Origin: Gemmobacter sp.
GTDB taxonomy: Bacteria; Pseudomonadota; Alphaproteobacteria; Rhodobacterales; Rhodobacteraceae
DNA length: 64,000 nucleotides
Assembly (NCBI RefSeq): GCF_034676705.1
Contig: NZ_JAUCBS010000013.1
Coordinates: 2,212,501 to 2,276,500, forward strand
Direction of reading: 5' to 3'
Under the pieces are notes generated by a model. That model was not told the DNA's origin and did not search any database. It worked only from the letters and a program-made list of their open reading frames with translations. Each line of letters begins with the position of its first letter. Positions within the stretch are counted from its first letter, which is position 1. Of this stretch, positions 41,813-50,210 are shown piece after piece. The position numbers and the translations under genes are program-made.

Positions 41813-42190
41813 ATGCTCTGGATGGATCGCGATGTTCTGACGAATGCCCAATGGGCGAAGATCGAGCCGCACTGTCTGGGTAAGCCAAGCGACCCTGGCC
41901 GCAGCGGGAAGGACAACCGGCTGTTTCTGGAGGCGGTGCTGTGGATCGTGCGCACGGGCAGTCCGTGGCGCGACCTGCCGGAGCGGTTCGGCAACTGGAA
42001 CACGGCGTTCCGGCGGTTCCGCGATTGGCGGGAAGCCGATGTTTTCAAGCGTATATTCGATGCGCTGTCGGATGAGCCCGACCTGGAATATGCCATGATC
42101 GACGCGACGATCGTCAAGGTCCACCGTCACGGTCAGGGCGCAAAGGGGGGACGCAGAGCCAGGCCATTGGCCGCTCCAAAGGCGGCATGA
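41813..42190 (+). CDS. IS427-group transposase, N-terminal part
   Basis: 125 aa. MLWMDRDVLTNAQWAKIEPH, EAVLWIVRTGSPWRDLPERF and the first catalytic Asp in AMIDATIVKVHRHGQGAKGG. Family similarity stops at a run of six G (about 42147-42152), after which the frame reads an arginine-rich tail. A -1 shift at the run leads into the second ORF. Confidence 0.9.
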   Translation: MLWMDRDVLTNAQWAKIEPHCLGKPSDPGRSGKDNRLFLEAVLWIVRTGSPWRDLPERFGNWNTAFRRFRDWREADVFKRIFDALSDEPDLEYAMIDATIVKVHRHGQGAKGGRRARPLAAPKAA

Positions 42191-42573
42191 CGACCAAGAC
42201 CCTGGCCCTCACCGACGCCTTGGGCAACCTCGTGCGCTTCCGTCTGATGCCGGGCCAGCGCCATGACAGCGTCGAGGTGCCGCCGCTGATCGACGGGATC
42301 GCTTTCGACGGGCTGATCGCCGACAAGGCCTTCGACAGCAATGCGCTGGTTGTTGAATTGAACGACCGCGGTGCCCGGATCGTGATCTCGCAGCACCCCG
42401 CCCGTGCGCAAAAGCTCAGGATCGACCCCGACATCTACATCTGGCGACACCTCATCGAAAACTTCTTCTGCAAGCTCAAGGAGTTCAAGCGCATCGCCAT
42501 GCGTGCATGCAAAACCGATCAGAGCTTCGAAGCAATGATCTACCTCGCTGCCGCCGTCATCAACTCACGATGA
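42187..42573 (+). CDS. IS427-group transposase, C-terminal part
   Basis: 128 aa from ATG 42187 (MTTKTLALTDALGNLVRFRL); the true product is the frameshift fusion, which continues from QSQAIGRSKGG. Second Asp in GLIADKAFDSNALV and Glu in RHLIENFFCKLKEFKRIAMR. It ends YLAAAVINSR, overlapping the right inverted repeat. It looks complete. Confidence 0.9.
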   Translation: MTTKTLALTDALGNLVRFRLMPGQRHDSVEVPPLIDGIAFDGLIADKAFDSNALVVELNDRGARIVISQHPARAQKLRIDPDIYIWRHLIENFFCKLKEFKRIAMRACKTDQSFEAMIYLAAAVINSR

Positions 42574-42629
42574 ATCCCCACACGCCCTAGCCCGTTGCCG
42601 CTGCCATGCGGCCGGCCTATGGTGGCGCC

Positions 42630-43931
42630 ATGGCACCCCGCATCCGGTCCTTTCTGCCCCGCAGTCTTTATGGCCGTGCGGCGCTTATCCTGATCGTGCC
42701 CATCGTCACGATCCAGCTTCTGGTCTCGGTCGTCTTCATCCAGCGCCATTTCGAAGGCGTGACCGAACAGATGACCTCCAGCATCGTGCTGGAACTGCGG
42801 CTGCTGCAACAGACGGCCCGGGCCGAGGGGATCGCCGCGGCGCAGGCCATGGCCGGCCCGCTGGAGCTGCGGGTCGATCCCGCGGGCAGCGCCAGCATCG
42901 ACGATCCGCGCGACTTTTGGGACTTTTCCGGCCGCGTGGTGCAGCGCGTCCTGCGCGCGGGGCTGGAGGACGTGCATGGCGTCGATCTGCGGACCTTCCG
43001 GCGCGAGGTGCTGGTGCGCTTCGGCACCGGCGATGGTGCGCTGGACGTGCGGATCAACCGCAGCCGGGTGTCGGCATCGAATCCGCACCAGCTTCTGGTG
43101 CTGATGGTATTTGCCAGCATCCTGCTGACCATCATCGCCTATGTGTTCCTGCGCAACCAGCTGCGCCCCATCAAGCGGCTCGCCGATGCGGCGGCGGCCT
43201 TTGGCAAGGGGCGCACCGTGCCCTATCGCCCGCGCGGCGCGTCCGAGGTGCGGGCGGCGGGATCGGCGTTTCTGGCGATGCGGGCGCGGATCGAACGGCA
43301 GATCGAACAGCGCACCCTGATGCTGTCGGGCGTCAGCCACGATCTGCGCACACCGCTGACCCGGATGCGGCTGGAACTGTCGATGTTCGATCCCTCGCCC
43401 GAGGTGGACGCGCTGTTGCAGGATCTGGCCGATATGGAACGCATGCTGGATGCCTTTCTGGCCTTTGCCCGCGGCGATGCTACCGAACAGCCGGTGGGGG
43501 TGGATCCCGTGTCGCTGGTCGAAGGCGTGGCCGCCCGCGCCCGGCGCGCGGGCCTGCGGGCAGAGGTGCTGGCAGGCCCGCCCTGTCCCGCAGTCCAGCT
43601 GCGGCCGGATTCGGTGGCGCGCGCGGTGGAAAACCTGATCAACAATGCCGGTCGCCATGCCGATCATTGCCAGGTGTCGCTGTCCTGGACCGATGCCGTT
43701 CTGGTGATCTCGGTCGAGGATGACGGCCCCGGCATTGCCGCCGACCGGCGGGACGAGGCGCTGCGCCCCTTCACGCGACTCGATTCTGCGCGCAACCCCA
43801 ACAAGGGCGGCGGCGTGGGCCTGGGCCTTGCGATTGCCGCCGAGGTGGCGCGCAGTCATGGCGGAACGTTGCGTCTGGGTGACAGTGCGCGGCTGGGCGG
43901 GCTGAAGGCGGACCTGCTGCTGGCCCGTTGA
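42630..43931 (+). CDS. EnvZ-like sensor histidine kinase
   Basis: 433 aa from ATG 42630 (an in-frame ATG at 42606 is also possible). N-terminal transmembrane helix (residues ~17-37), a ~115-residue periplasmic domain, a second membrane helix (~154-174), HAMP, then HisKA with the phospho-acceptor His237 in SGVSHDLRTPLTRM. The HATPase domain has N box ENLINNAGRHA, G1 DDGPGI and G2 GGGVGLGLAI. The architecture matches EnvZ-type osmotic or envelope sensors. No response regulator is adjacent: the left neighbour across the IS is an XRE regulator, so the partner is elsewhere. Confidence 0.88.
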   Translation: MAPRIRSFLPRSLYGRAALILIVPIVTIQLLVSVVFIQRHFEGVTEQMTSSIVLELRLLQQTARAEGIAAAQAMAGPLELRVDPAGSASIDDPRDFWDFSGRVVQRVLRAGLEDVHGVDLRTFRREVLVRFGTGDGALDVRINRSRVSASNPHQLLVLMVFASILLTIIAYVFLRNQLRPIKRLADAAAAFGKGRTVPYRPRGASEVRAAGSAFLAMRARIERQIEQRTLMLSGVSHDLRTPLTRMRLELSMFDPSPEVDALLQDLADMERMLDAFLAFARGDATEQPVGVDPVSLVEGVAARARRAGLRAEVLAGPPCPAVQLRPDSVARAVENLINNAGRHADHCQVSLSWTDAVLVISVEDDGPGIAADRRDEALRPFTRLDSARNPNKGGGVGLGLAIAAEVARSHGGTLRLGDSARLGGLKADLLLAR

Positions 43932-44130
43932 CACCGGGTCTCAGGTCAATCCGGCAACCCTGCGGCGCCATTGGCGAAACCGGATCTTTCCCGCAACCTT
44001 CCCCAGACTTGTCCCCAGGGTCGTGGAAAACTTGTCCCCAGACCCATCCACCGCCCCCTGCCGGTGACCCGGCAGGAAACCCCGCAATAGTTTCACGAAT
44101 CCCTTGCGAGCGTCGCGGGTTTGCGACAGT

Positions 44131-44167
44131 TTGACGATGCTGGCACGCCGGACACTATATCTAGTGG
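44131..44167 (+). promoter_or_regulatory. nrdJ promoter with NrdR-type box
   Basis: TTGACG (44131-44136) and ACTATA (44154-44159) at 17-bp spacing form a plausible sigma-70 promoter. ACACTATATCTAGTGG (44152-44167) is close to the NrdR box palindrome (ACACwATATwTwGTGT-like) and overlaps the -10, as expected for repression of ribonucleotide reductase genes by NrdR. A second box, usual for NrdR sites, was not clearly seen. Confidence 0.65.
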
Positions 44168-44174
44168 CCAGCCC

Positions 44175-44328
44175 GTTGCAGGATCAGATGGTGTGATGGC
44201 ACTGGGTTTGGTGCTGCCCCTTGTTGGCCGACGGGCCGCAGGGGTCTTGCCATGTGTGTCCCGCAACCGTGCGGCAATGGGGCAAGCGGCCGCTGCAACG
44301 GGCCGCGGGGACAGGAGACACGGGGCAG
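44175..44328 (+). ncRNA. structured 5' leader of nrdJ (cobalamin-riboswitch-like or nrdJ RNA)
   Basis: 154 nt between the NrdR box and the start codon with nested pairing: CTTGCC (44246-44251) with GGCAAG (44281-44286), enclosing CCGCA / TGCGG (44261-44265 and 44270-44274), then GCGGCC (44286-44291) with GGCCGC (44301-44306). The end GGGACAGGAGACACGGGG resembles the 3' B12 box of cobalamin riboswitches and contains the likely ribosome site. B12-dependent repression of a B12-dependent enzyme would be unusual, so activation or another ligand is possible. The class is uncertain. Confidence 0.45.
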
Positions 44329-47300
44329 ATGAAGATCGAGCGGAAGTTCACCTCGGAAGCGACCGGCGCCTATGGCGCGCTGACCTTTACCACCACCACC
44401 TCGGAAATCCGCAATCCCGATGGCACGGTGGTGTTCCGCAACGAGGCGGTCGAGGTGCCCGAGGGCTGGAGCCAGGTTGCCTCGGACGTGCTGGCGCAGA
44501 AATACTTCCGCAAGGCCGGCGTGCCGGCGCGCCTGTCGCGCGTGGCCGAGGAGGGGGTTCCCGAATTCCTCTGGCGGTCGGTCCCCGATCAGGCCGCGCT
44601 GGCCACCCTGCCCGACGACCAGCGCATGACCGGCGAAACCAGCGCCCGCCAGGTGTTCGACCGGCTGGCCGGCGCCTGGGCCTATTGGGGCTGGAAGGGC
44701 GGCTATTTCACCACCGAAGCCGACGCCCGCGCCTATTACGATGAAATGCGCCACATGCTGGCGCGCCAGATGGCGGCGCCGAACAGCCCGCAGTGGTTCA
44801 ACACCGGCCTGCACTGGGCCTATGGCATCGACGGCCCGTCGCAGGGGCATTTCTACGTGGATCATGCCACGGGCCAGCTGGTGAAATCCGACAGTGCCTA
44901 TGAACACCCGCAGCCGCATGCCTGCTTCATCCAGTCGGTTTCCGACGATCTGGTGAACGAAGGCGGCATCATGGACCTGTGGGTGCGCGAGGCGCGGCTG
45001 TTCAAGTACGGTTCGGGCACCGGCACCAACTTCTCCAGCCTGCGGGGCGAGGGCGAAAGGCTGTCGGGCGGCGGAAAATCCAGCGGGCTGATGGGCTTTC
45101 TGAAAATCGGCGACCGCGCGGCAGGGGCGATCAAATCGGGCGGCACCACGCGGCGCGCGGCCAAGATGGTGATCTGCGACATGGATCACCCCGATATCGA
45201 GGCGTTCATCAACTGGAAGGTGATCGAAGAACAGAAGGTCGCCAGCATGGTGGCCGGTTCCAAGGCGCATGAAGCGCGGCTGAACGAGATCTTTGCCGCG
45301 ATCCGCCAATGGGATGGCGCCGCCGCCGATGCGGTGGACGCCACCCGGAACCCCGCGCTGAAGGCCGCGCTGCGGGCCGCCAAGCGCGCGATGATCCCCG
45401 AAACCTATACCAACCGCGTGCTGCAATATGCCCGGCAGGGGTTCGACCGCATCGAATTCCCCACCTATGACACCGACTGGGACAGCGACGCCTATGCCAG
45501 CGTGTCGGGCCAGAATTCCAACAACTCGGTCCGGGTGACCGACGCCTTCCTGCGCGCCGTGCGCGACGATGCCGACTGGGCCCTGCTGCGCCGCACCGAT
45601 GGCAAGGTGTCGAAAACCGTCAAGGCGCGCGATCTGTGGGATCAGGTCGGTCATGCCGCCTGGGCCTGCGCCGATCCCGGCATCCAGTTCCACGATACCG
45701 TCAACGCCTGGCACACCTGTCCCGAGGATGGCGCGATCCGCGGGTCGAACCCGTGCAGCGAATACATGTTCCTGGACGATACCGCCTGCAACCTGGCGTC
45801 GATGAACCTGCTGACCTTCTTCCGCAACGGCCGGTTCGATGCCGATGCCTACATGCACGCCACCCGGCTGTGGACGATCACGCTGGAAATCAGCGTGCTG
45901 ATGGCGCAGTTCCCCAGCCGCGAAATCGCGCAGCGCAGCTATGATTACCGCACGCTGGGGCTGGGCTATGCCAATATCGGCGGCCTGCTGATGAACATGG
46001 GCCTTGGCTATGACAGCGACGAAGGCCGCGCGTTGTGCGGGGCGCTGACCGCGCTGATGACCGGCGTCGCCTATGCCACCTCGGCCGAGATGGCGGGCGA
46101 GCTGGGCGCCTTTCCGGGCTATGCCCGCAACCGCGACCACATGCTGCGCGTCATCCGCAACCACCGCGCCGCCGCCCATGCCAGCGGCCGGTATCAGGGC
46201 GTCAACGTGGCGCCCGTGGCGCTGGATCACGCGAACTGCCCCGACCAACGCCTTGTCGCGCTGGCAAAATCCGCCTGGGACGAGGCGCTGTCGCTGGGCG
46301 AGAAACATGGCTTCCGCAACGCGCAGGCCACGGTCATTGCCCCCACCGGCACCATCGGTCTGGTGATGGATTGCGACACCACCGGGATCGAACCCGATTT
46401 CGCGCTGGTCAAGTTCAAGAAGCTGGCCGGCGGCGGCTATTTCAAGATCATCAACCAGTCGGTTCCGGCCGCGCTGGAAAAGCTGGGCTATGCCCCGGCG
46501 CAGATTGCGGAAATCGTCGCCCATGCCGTGGGCCACGGGTCTTTGGGCCAGGCCCCCGGCATCAACCATACCGCCCTGCTGGGCCATGGTTTCGGCGCCG
46601 CCGAGATTGCCAGGATCGAAGCCGCGCTGCCCACCGCCTTCGACATCCGCTTCGTCTTCAACCAATGGACGCTGGGCGCCGATTTCTGCCAGGGCACCCT
46701 GGGCATTCCGGCCGAGAAACTGGCCGATCCCACGTTCGAGCTGCTGAAGCACCTTGGCTTTACCAAGGCGCAGATCGACGCGGCGAACGATCATGTCTGC
46801 GGCACCATGACGCTGGAAGGTGCCCCGCATCTGAAGGCCGAACATCTGCCGGTGTTCGACTGCGCCAATCCCTGCGGCAAGAAGGGCAAGCGCTTCCTGT
46901 CGGTGGACAGCCATATCCACATGATGGCCGCCGCGCAGTCCTTCATCTCGGGCGCCATTTCCAAGACCATCAACATGCCCAACAGCGCCAGCATCGCCGA
47001 TGTGCTGGGGGCCTATGAGCTGTCGCATTCGCTGGGGATCAAGGCCAACGCCATCTACCGCGACGGATCGAAACTGTCGCAGCCCCTCGCCTCGGCGCTG
47101 GTCGAGGAGGATGACGAGGCCGAAGAGATCCTCGCCACCGGCAGCCAGCAGGAAAAGGCGGTCGTGATCGCGGAAAAGATCGTCGAAAAGGTGATCGTGC
47201 GCGAAATCGTCAAGTCGCACCGCGAAAAGCTGCCGGAACGCCGCAAGGGCTATACGCAAAAGGCCATCGTCGGCGGGCACAAGGTCTATGTGCGCACCGG

Positions 47301-47988
47301 CGAATATGGCGACGGGCGGCTGGGCGAAATCTTCATCGACATGCACAAGGAAGGCGCGGGCTTCCGCGCCATGATGAACAACTTTGCCATCGCCGTGTCG
47401 GTCGGCCTGCAATACGGCGTGCCGCTGGAAGAATTCGTCGAGGCATTCACCTTCACCCGCTTTGAACCGGCCGGCATGGTGCAGGGCAACGACTCGATCA
47501 AGTCGGCGACCTCGATCCTGGATTACATCTTCCGCGAACTGGCGATTTCCTATCTGGACCGCACCGATCTGGCCCATGTCGCGCCCAAGGGCGCCAGCTT
47601 CGATGACCTGGGCCGCGGCGACGACGAAGGCAAGCGCAACATCGGCGAAGTGTCCGAAGGCACCGCGTCGAAATCGGTCGAACTGCTGAAATCCATCAGT
47701 TCCACCGGCTATCTGCGCAAGCGCCTGCCGCAGGATCTGGTCATGCTGAACGGCGGTATCGGCGGCACCGATGCCTTTGGCGCCGTGGTCAGCGAAACCC
47801 GGGTGACCGGCTTTGCCGAAAGCACCTCCAGCTTTGCGCTTGGCGCCGGCGGCATGGATGCCCGCGTCAAGGCCAAGATGCAGGGCTACGAGGGCGATCC
47901 CTGCGGCGAATGCGGCAACTACACGCTGGTCCGCAACGGCACCTGCCTGAAATGCAACACCTGCGGCGGCACCAGCGGCTGTAGCTGA
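44329..47988 (+). CDS. nrdJ: adenosylcobalamin-dependent (class II) ribonucleotide reductase
   Basis: 1219 aa. Reduces ribonucleotides to deoxyribonucleotides with B12, independent of oxygen. ATG 44329 (MKIERKFTSEATG) is the conserved alphaproteobacterial start; the longer frame from 44221 covers the leader RNA. Seen in order: NSPQWFNTGLHWAYGI, GSGTGTNFSSLRGEGERLSG, the active-site region RGSNPCSEYMFLDDTACNLA, the PTGTIGLVMDCDTTGIEPDF loop and a C-terminal Cys-rich tail (CGECGNYTLVRNGTCLKCNT) that shuttles reducing equivalents or binds zinc. This long form with the C-terminal extension is normal for Rhodobacterales. Confidence 0.97.
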   Translation: MKIERKFTSEATGAYGALTFTTTTSEIRNPDGTVVFRNEAVEVPEGWSQVASDVLAQKYFRKAGVPARLSRVAEEGVPEFLWRSVPDQAALATLPDDQRMTGETSARQVFDRLAGAWAYWGWKGGYFTTEADARAYYDEMRHMLARQMAAPNSPQWFNTGLHWAYGIDGPSQGHFYVDHATGQLVKSDSAYEHPQPHACFIQSVSDDLVNEGGIMDLWVREARLFKYGSGTGTNFSSLRGEGERLSGGGKSSGLMGFLKIGDRAAGAIKSGGTTRRAAKMVICDMDHPDIEAFINWKVIEEQKVASMVAGSKAHEARLNEIFAAIRQWDGAAADAVDATRNPALKAALRAAKRAMIPETYTNRVLQYARQGFDRIEFPTYDTDWDSDAYASVSGQNSNNSVRVTDAFLRAVRDDADWALLRRTDGKVSKTVKARDLWDQVGHAAWACADPGIQFHDTVNAWHTCPEDGAIRGSNPCSEYMFLDDTACNLASMNLLTFFRNGRFDADAYMHATRLWTITLEISVLMAQFPSREIAQRSYDYRTLGLGYANIGGLLMNMGLGYDSDEGRALCGALTALMTGVAYATSAEMAGELGAFPGYARNRDHMLRVIRNHRAAAHASGRYQGVNVAPVALDHANCPDQRLVALAKSAWDEALSLGEKHGFRNAQATVIAPTGTIGLVMDCDTTGIEPDFALVKFKKLAGGGYFKIINQSVPAALEKLGYAPAQIAEIVAHAVGHGSLGQAPGINHTALLGHGFGAAEIARIEAALPTAFDIRFVFNQWTLGADFCQGTLGIPAEKLADPTFELLKHLGFTKAQIDAANDHVCGTMTLEGAPHLKAEHLPVFDCANPCGKKGKRFLSVDSHIHMMAAAQSFISGAISKTINMPNSASIADVLGAYELSHSLGIKANAIYRDGSKLSQPLASALVEEDDEAEEILATGSQQEKAVVIAEKIVEKVIVREIVKSHREKLPERRKGYTQKAIVGGHKVYVRTGEYGDGRLGEIFIDMHKEGAGFRAMMNNFAIAVSVGLQYGVPLEEFVEAFTFTRFEPAGMVQGNDSIKSATSILDYIFRELAISYLDRTDLAHVAPKGASFDDLGRGDDEGKRNIGEVSEGTASKSVELLKSISSTGYLRKRLPQDLVMLNGGIGGTDAFGAVVSETRVTGFAESTSSFALGAGGMDARVKAKMQGYEGDPCGECGNYTLVRNGTCLKCNTCGGTSGCS

Positions 47989-47997
47989 CGCCTGTCG

Positions 47998-48019
47998 GGC
48001 GGCCCCCCGGCGGGCCGCC
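47998..48019 (+). terminator. hairpin after nrdJ
   Basis: 8-bp stem GGCGGCCC / GGGCCGCC with a 6-nt loop, 10 bp past the nrdJ stop. There is no T run. It separates nrdJ from the next small gene. Confidence 0.45.
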
Positions 48020-48047
48020 ATTCCAGAAAGACTCCAGAGTATCCGCC

Positions 48048-48311
48048 ATGCCCAGCCTTTCCGAAATCATCGTCGGCACCGCCCGCCTGCGCCCGATCCG
48101 CATTCAGCCGACCACCGGCGGCGTGGTGGCCGAACTGACCGGCCCCGGCGCCCTGCCGCTGATCGACGCCACCTTCGACGGTGACGCGCAGGTGGAACTG
48201 TGGACCGCCGGGCGCAGCCCGCGCGCCATGACGGTGACGGGCATTACCATGGCCGGCGCCACCACCCGCGTGACCCTGACTGACACCCACGCCCGCATCG
48301 CGGTGAACTGA
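48048..48311 (+). CDS. hypothetical protein (87 aa)
   Basis: MPSLSEIIVGTARLRPIRIQ... a small, threonine-rich, all-beta-looking protein (ATFDGDAQVELWTAGRSPRA, MTVTGITMAGATTRVTLTDT). It begins 59 bp after nrdJ on the same strand and may be expressed with it. Only a weak ribosome site is seen before ATG 48048. No family recognised. Confidence 0.5.
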   Translation: MPSLSEIIVGTARLRPIRIQPTTGGVVAELTGPGALPLIDATFDGDAQVELWTAGRSPRAMTVTGITMAGATTRVTLTDTHARIAVN

Positions 48312-48329
48312 CCCGGCGGCGGCGGGGCC

Positions 48330-48361
48330 GGAGATATATTCAAGACTTGCAATATATCTCC
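48330..48361. promoter_or_regulatory. AT-rich inverted repeat upstream of the SulP gene
   Basis: GGAGATATATT (48330-48340) and AATATATCTCC (48351-48361), perfect 11-bp arms around a 10-nt spacer. It stands out as AT-rich DNA in a very GC-rich region, lies 18 bp after one gene and 44 bp before the next start, and could be a regulator site or part of the promoter. As a terminator it lacks a T run. Confidence 0.55.
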
Positions 48362-48404
48362 CGAAATGCCTATATGGACGACGCGACAGGACCGGAGTCC
48401 CCCC

Positions 48405-50195
48405 ATGCGCCGCTATTTCCCCATCCTCGACTGGGGCCGCAGCTACAGCCGTGACACCCTGATCAGCGACCTGCTGGCGGCGCTGATCGTCACGATCATG
48501 CTGATCCCGCAATCGCTGGCCTATGCGCTGCTGGCCGGGCTGCCGCCGGAAATCGGCCTGTATGCCTCGATCGCGCCGCTGGTGATCTATGCGGTGTTCG
48601 GCACCAGCCGGGCACTGGCCGTGGGGCCGGTGGCGGTGGTGTCGCTGATGACGGCCGCCTCGGTCGGGCAACTGGCGCAGCAGGGCACGGCGGAATATCT
48701 GGGCGCCGCCATCGCCATGGCGCTGCTCTCGGGGCTGATGCTGCTGGCCATGGGGGTGCTGCGGCTGGGCTTCATCGCCAATTTCCTGTCGCATCCGGTG
48801 ATTTCGGGCTTCATCACCGCCTCGGGCCTGCTGATCGCCGCCGGCCAGGTGCCGCACCTGCTGGGCATCCGGGCCGATGGGCATAATCTGGTCGATACGC
48901 TGATCGCCATCGGCCGCGCGATGGGCAGCGTCAACCCGGTCACCATGGCGCTGGCGCTGCCGACGCTGGCCTTCCTGTTCTGGTCACGCAGCCGGTTGAA
49001 ACCGTTCCTCAAGGCCCGCGGCATCCGCGACCTGCCGGCCACGATCCTGTCCCGGTCGGCCCCCGTGCTGGCGGTGGCAGCCACGACGGCGGTCACCTGG
49101 GGCCTTGGACTGACCGGGCACGGCGTGGCCATCGTGGGCGATGTGCCCAGGGGCCTGCCCATGCCAACCCTGCCACCGCTGGACCCGGTGCTGTGGTCGC
49201 AGATCGCCATTCCGGCGCTGCTGATTTCCATCGTCGGCTATGTCGAGACCGTCTCGGTCGCCTCGACCCTGGCCGCCAAGCGCCGCCAGCGCATCGACCC
49301 CGATCAGGAACTGATCGCGCTTGGCGCCTCGAACATCGGATCGGCGATTTCGGGCGGGTTCCCGGTGACGGGGGGCTTTGCCCGGTCGGTGGTGAATTTC
49401 GATGCCGGGGCGGAAACCCCGGCCGCCGGCGCCTATACCGCCGTCGGCATGGCGCTGGCCACGCTGTTCCTGACGCCGCTGCTGTTCTTCCTGCCCAAGG
49501 CGACGCTGGCCGCTACCATCATCGTGGCCGTCCTCAGCCTGGTGGATTTCGACGCGCTGCGCCGAACCTGGGCCTATGACCGCGCCGATTTCGCCGCCAT
49601 GGCTGCCACCATCCTTGTCACCCTTGGGGTCGGGGTCGAGGCTGGGATCATGGCCGGTGTCCTGCTGTCGCTGGTGCTGCACCTCTACCGCACCTCGCGC
49701 CCGCATGTCGCCATCGTCGGCCAGGTTCCGGGGACCGAGCATTTCCGCAACATCGACCGGCACGATGTGGTGACCGCGCCCGGCGTGCTGTCGATCCGGG
49801 TGGATGAAAGCCTGTATTTCCCCAATGCCCGCTTTCTGGAAGACACGATCTATGCCTGCGTCGCCACCAACCCGGCGCTGCGCCATGTGGTGCTGATGTT
49901 TCCGGCGGTGAACGCGGTGGATGCCTCGGCGCTGGAAACGCTGGAATCGGTCACCGCCCGGCTGCGGGATGCCGGCGTCACCCTTCACCTGTCCGAGGTG
50001 AAGGGCCCGGTGATGGACCGGCTGAAACGCTCGCATTTCCTTGATGACCTGACGGGCCAGGTGTTCCTGACCCATTGCGATGCCATGCGCGCGCTGGCGC
50101 CCGATGTCACCGCCAGCACCCTGGCCGCCGACCGGCGCGAGACGGCGCGCAAGGGCGCCAAGCCCCGGGGGCTGGACGCCGCCGCCGGGCTGTGA
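48405..50195 (+). CDS. SulP family anion transporter with STAS domain
   Basis: 596 aa inner-membrane transporter of the SLC26/SulP family (sulfate, bicarbonate or dicarboxylates; the substrate cannot be told). The N-terminal MLIPQSLAYALLAGLPPEIGLY is the SulP consensus. About 12-14 membrane helices follow, with the mid-protein GFPVTGGFARSVVNFDAGAE motif. The C-terminal STAS domain spans about residues 450-565 (VLSIRVDESLYFPNARFLED, FPAVNAVDASALETLE). ATG 48405 is chosen over 48366 because CCGGAG lies just upstream and the residues between are unlike family starts. Confidence 0.9.
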   Translation: MRRYFPILDWGRSYSRDTLISDLLAALIVTIMLIPQSLAYALLAGLPPEIGLYASIAPLVIYAVFGTSRALAVGPVAVVSLMTAASVGQLAQQGTAEYLGAAIAMALLSGLMLLAMGVLRLGFIANFLSHPVISGFITASGLLIAAGQVPHLLGIRADGHNLVDTLIAIGRAMGSVNPVTMALALPTLAFLFWSRSRLKPFLKARGIRDLPATILSRSAPVLAVAATTAVTWGLGLTGHGVAIVGDVPRGLPMPTLPPLDPVLWSQIAIPALLISIVGYVETVSVASTLAAKRRQRIDPDQELIALGASNIGSAISGGFPVTGGFARSVVNFDAGAETPAAGAYTAVGMALATLFLTPLLFFLPKATLAATIIVAVLSLVDFDALRRTWAYDRADFAAMAATILVTLGVGVEAGIMAGVLLSLVLHLYRTSRPHVAIVGQVPGTEHFRNIDRHDVVTAPGVLSIRVDESLYFPNARFLEDTIYACVATNPALRHVVLMFPAVNAVDASALETLESVTARLRDAGVTLHLSEVKGPVMDRLKRSHFLDDLTGQVFLTHCDAMRALAPDVTASTLAADRRETARKGAKPRGLDAAAGL

Positions 50196-50210
50196 AACGC
50201 TGTCTCCGTC

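Larger units (their letters stand above)
41774..42587 (+). mobile_element. IS5-family IS427-group element, 814 bp
   Basis: Perfect 17-bp terminal inverted repeats GGGCGTGTGGGGATTCA (41774-41790) and TGAATCCCCACACGCCC (42571-42587), flanked by TA duplications within CTAG. It is a different element from the one at 34276. It separates the HTH regulator from the histidine kinase gene. The perfect repeats suggest recent arrival. Confidence 0.94.

Noticed and set aside
44175..44328. Firm call of a cobalamin riboswitch
   Set aside because: Only the 3' B12-box-like end and local helices are clear. The long-range pairing could not be shown by eye and the regulatory logic is unusual, so it is reported only as a candidate structured leader.
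44161..48021. 1286-aa open frame antisense to nrdJ
   Set aside because: It mirrors codon periodicity of a GC-rich gene; the plus-strand frame is an unmistakable class II ribonucleotide reductase and the antisense protein is a His/Gly/Ala-rich low-complexity product.
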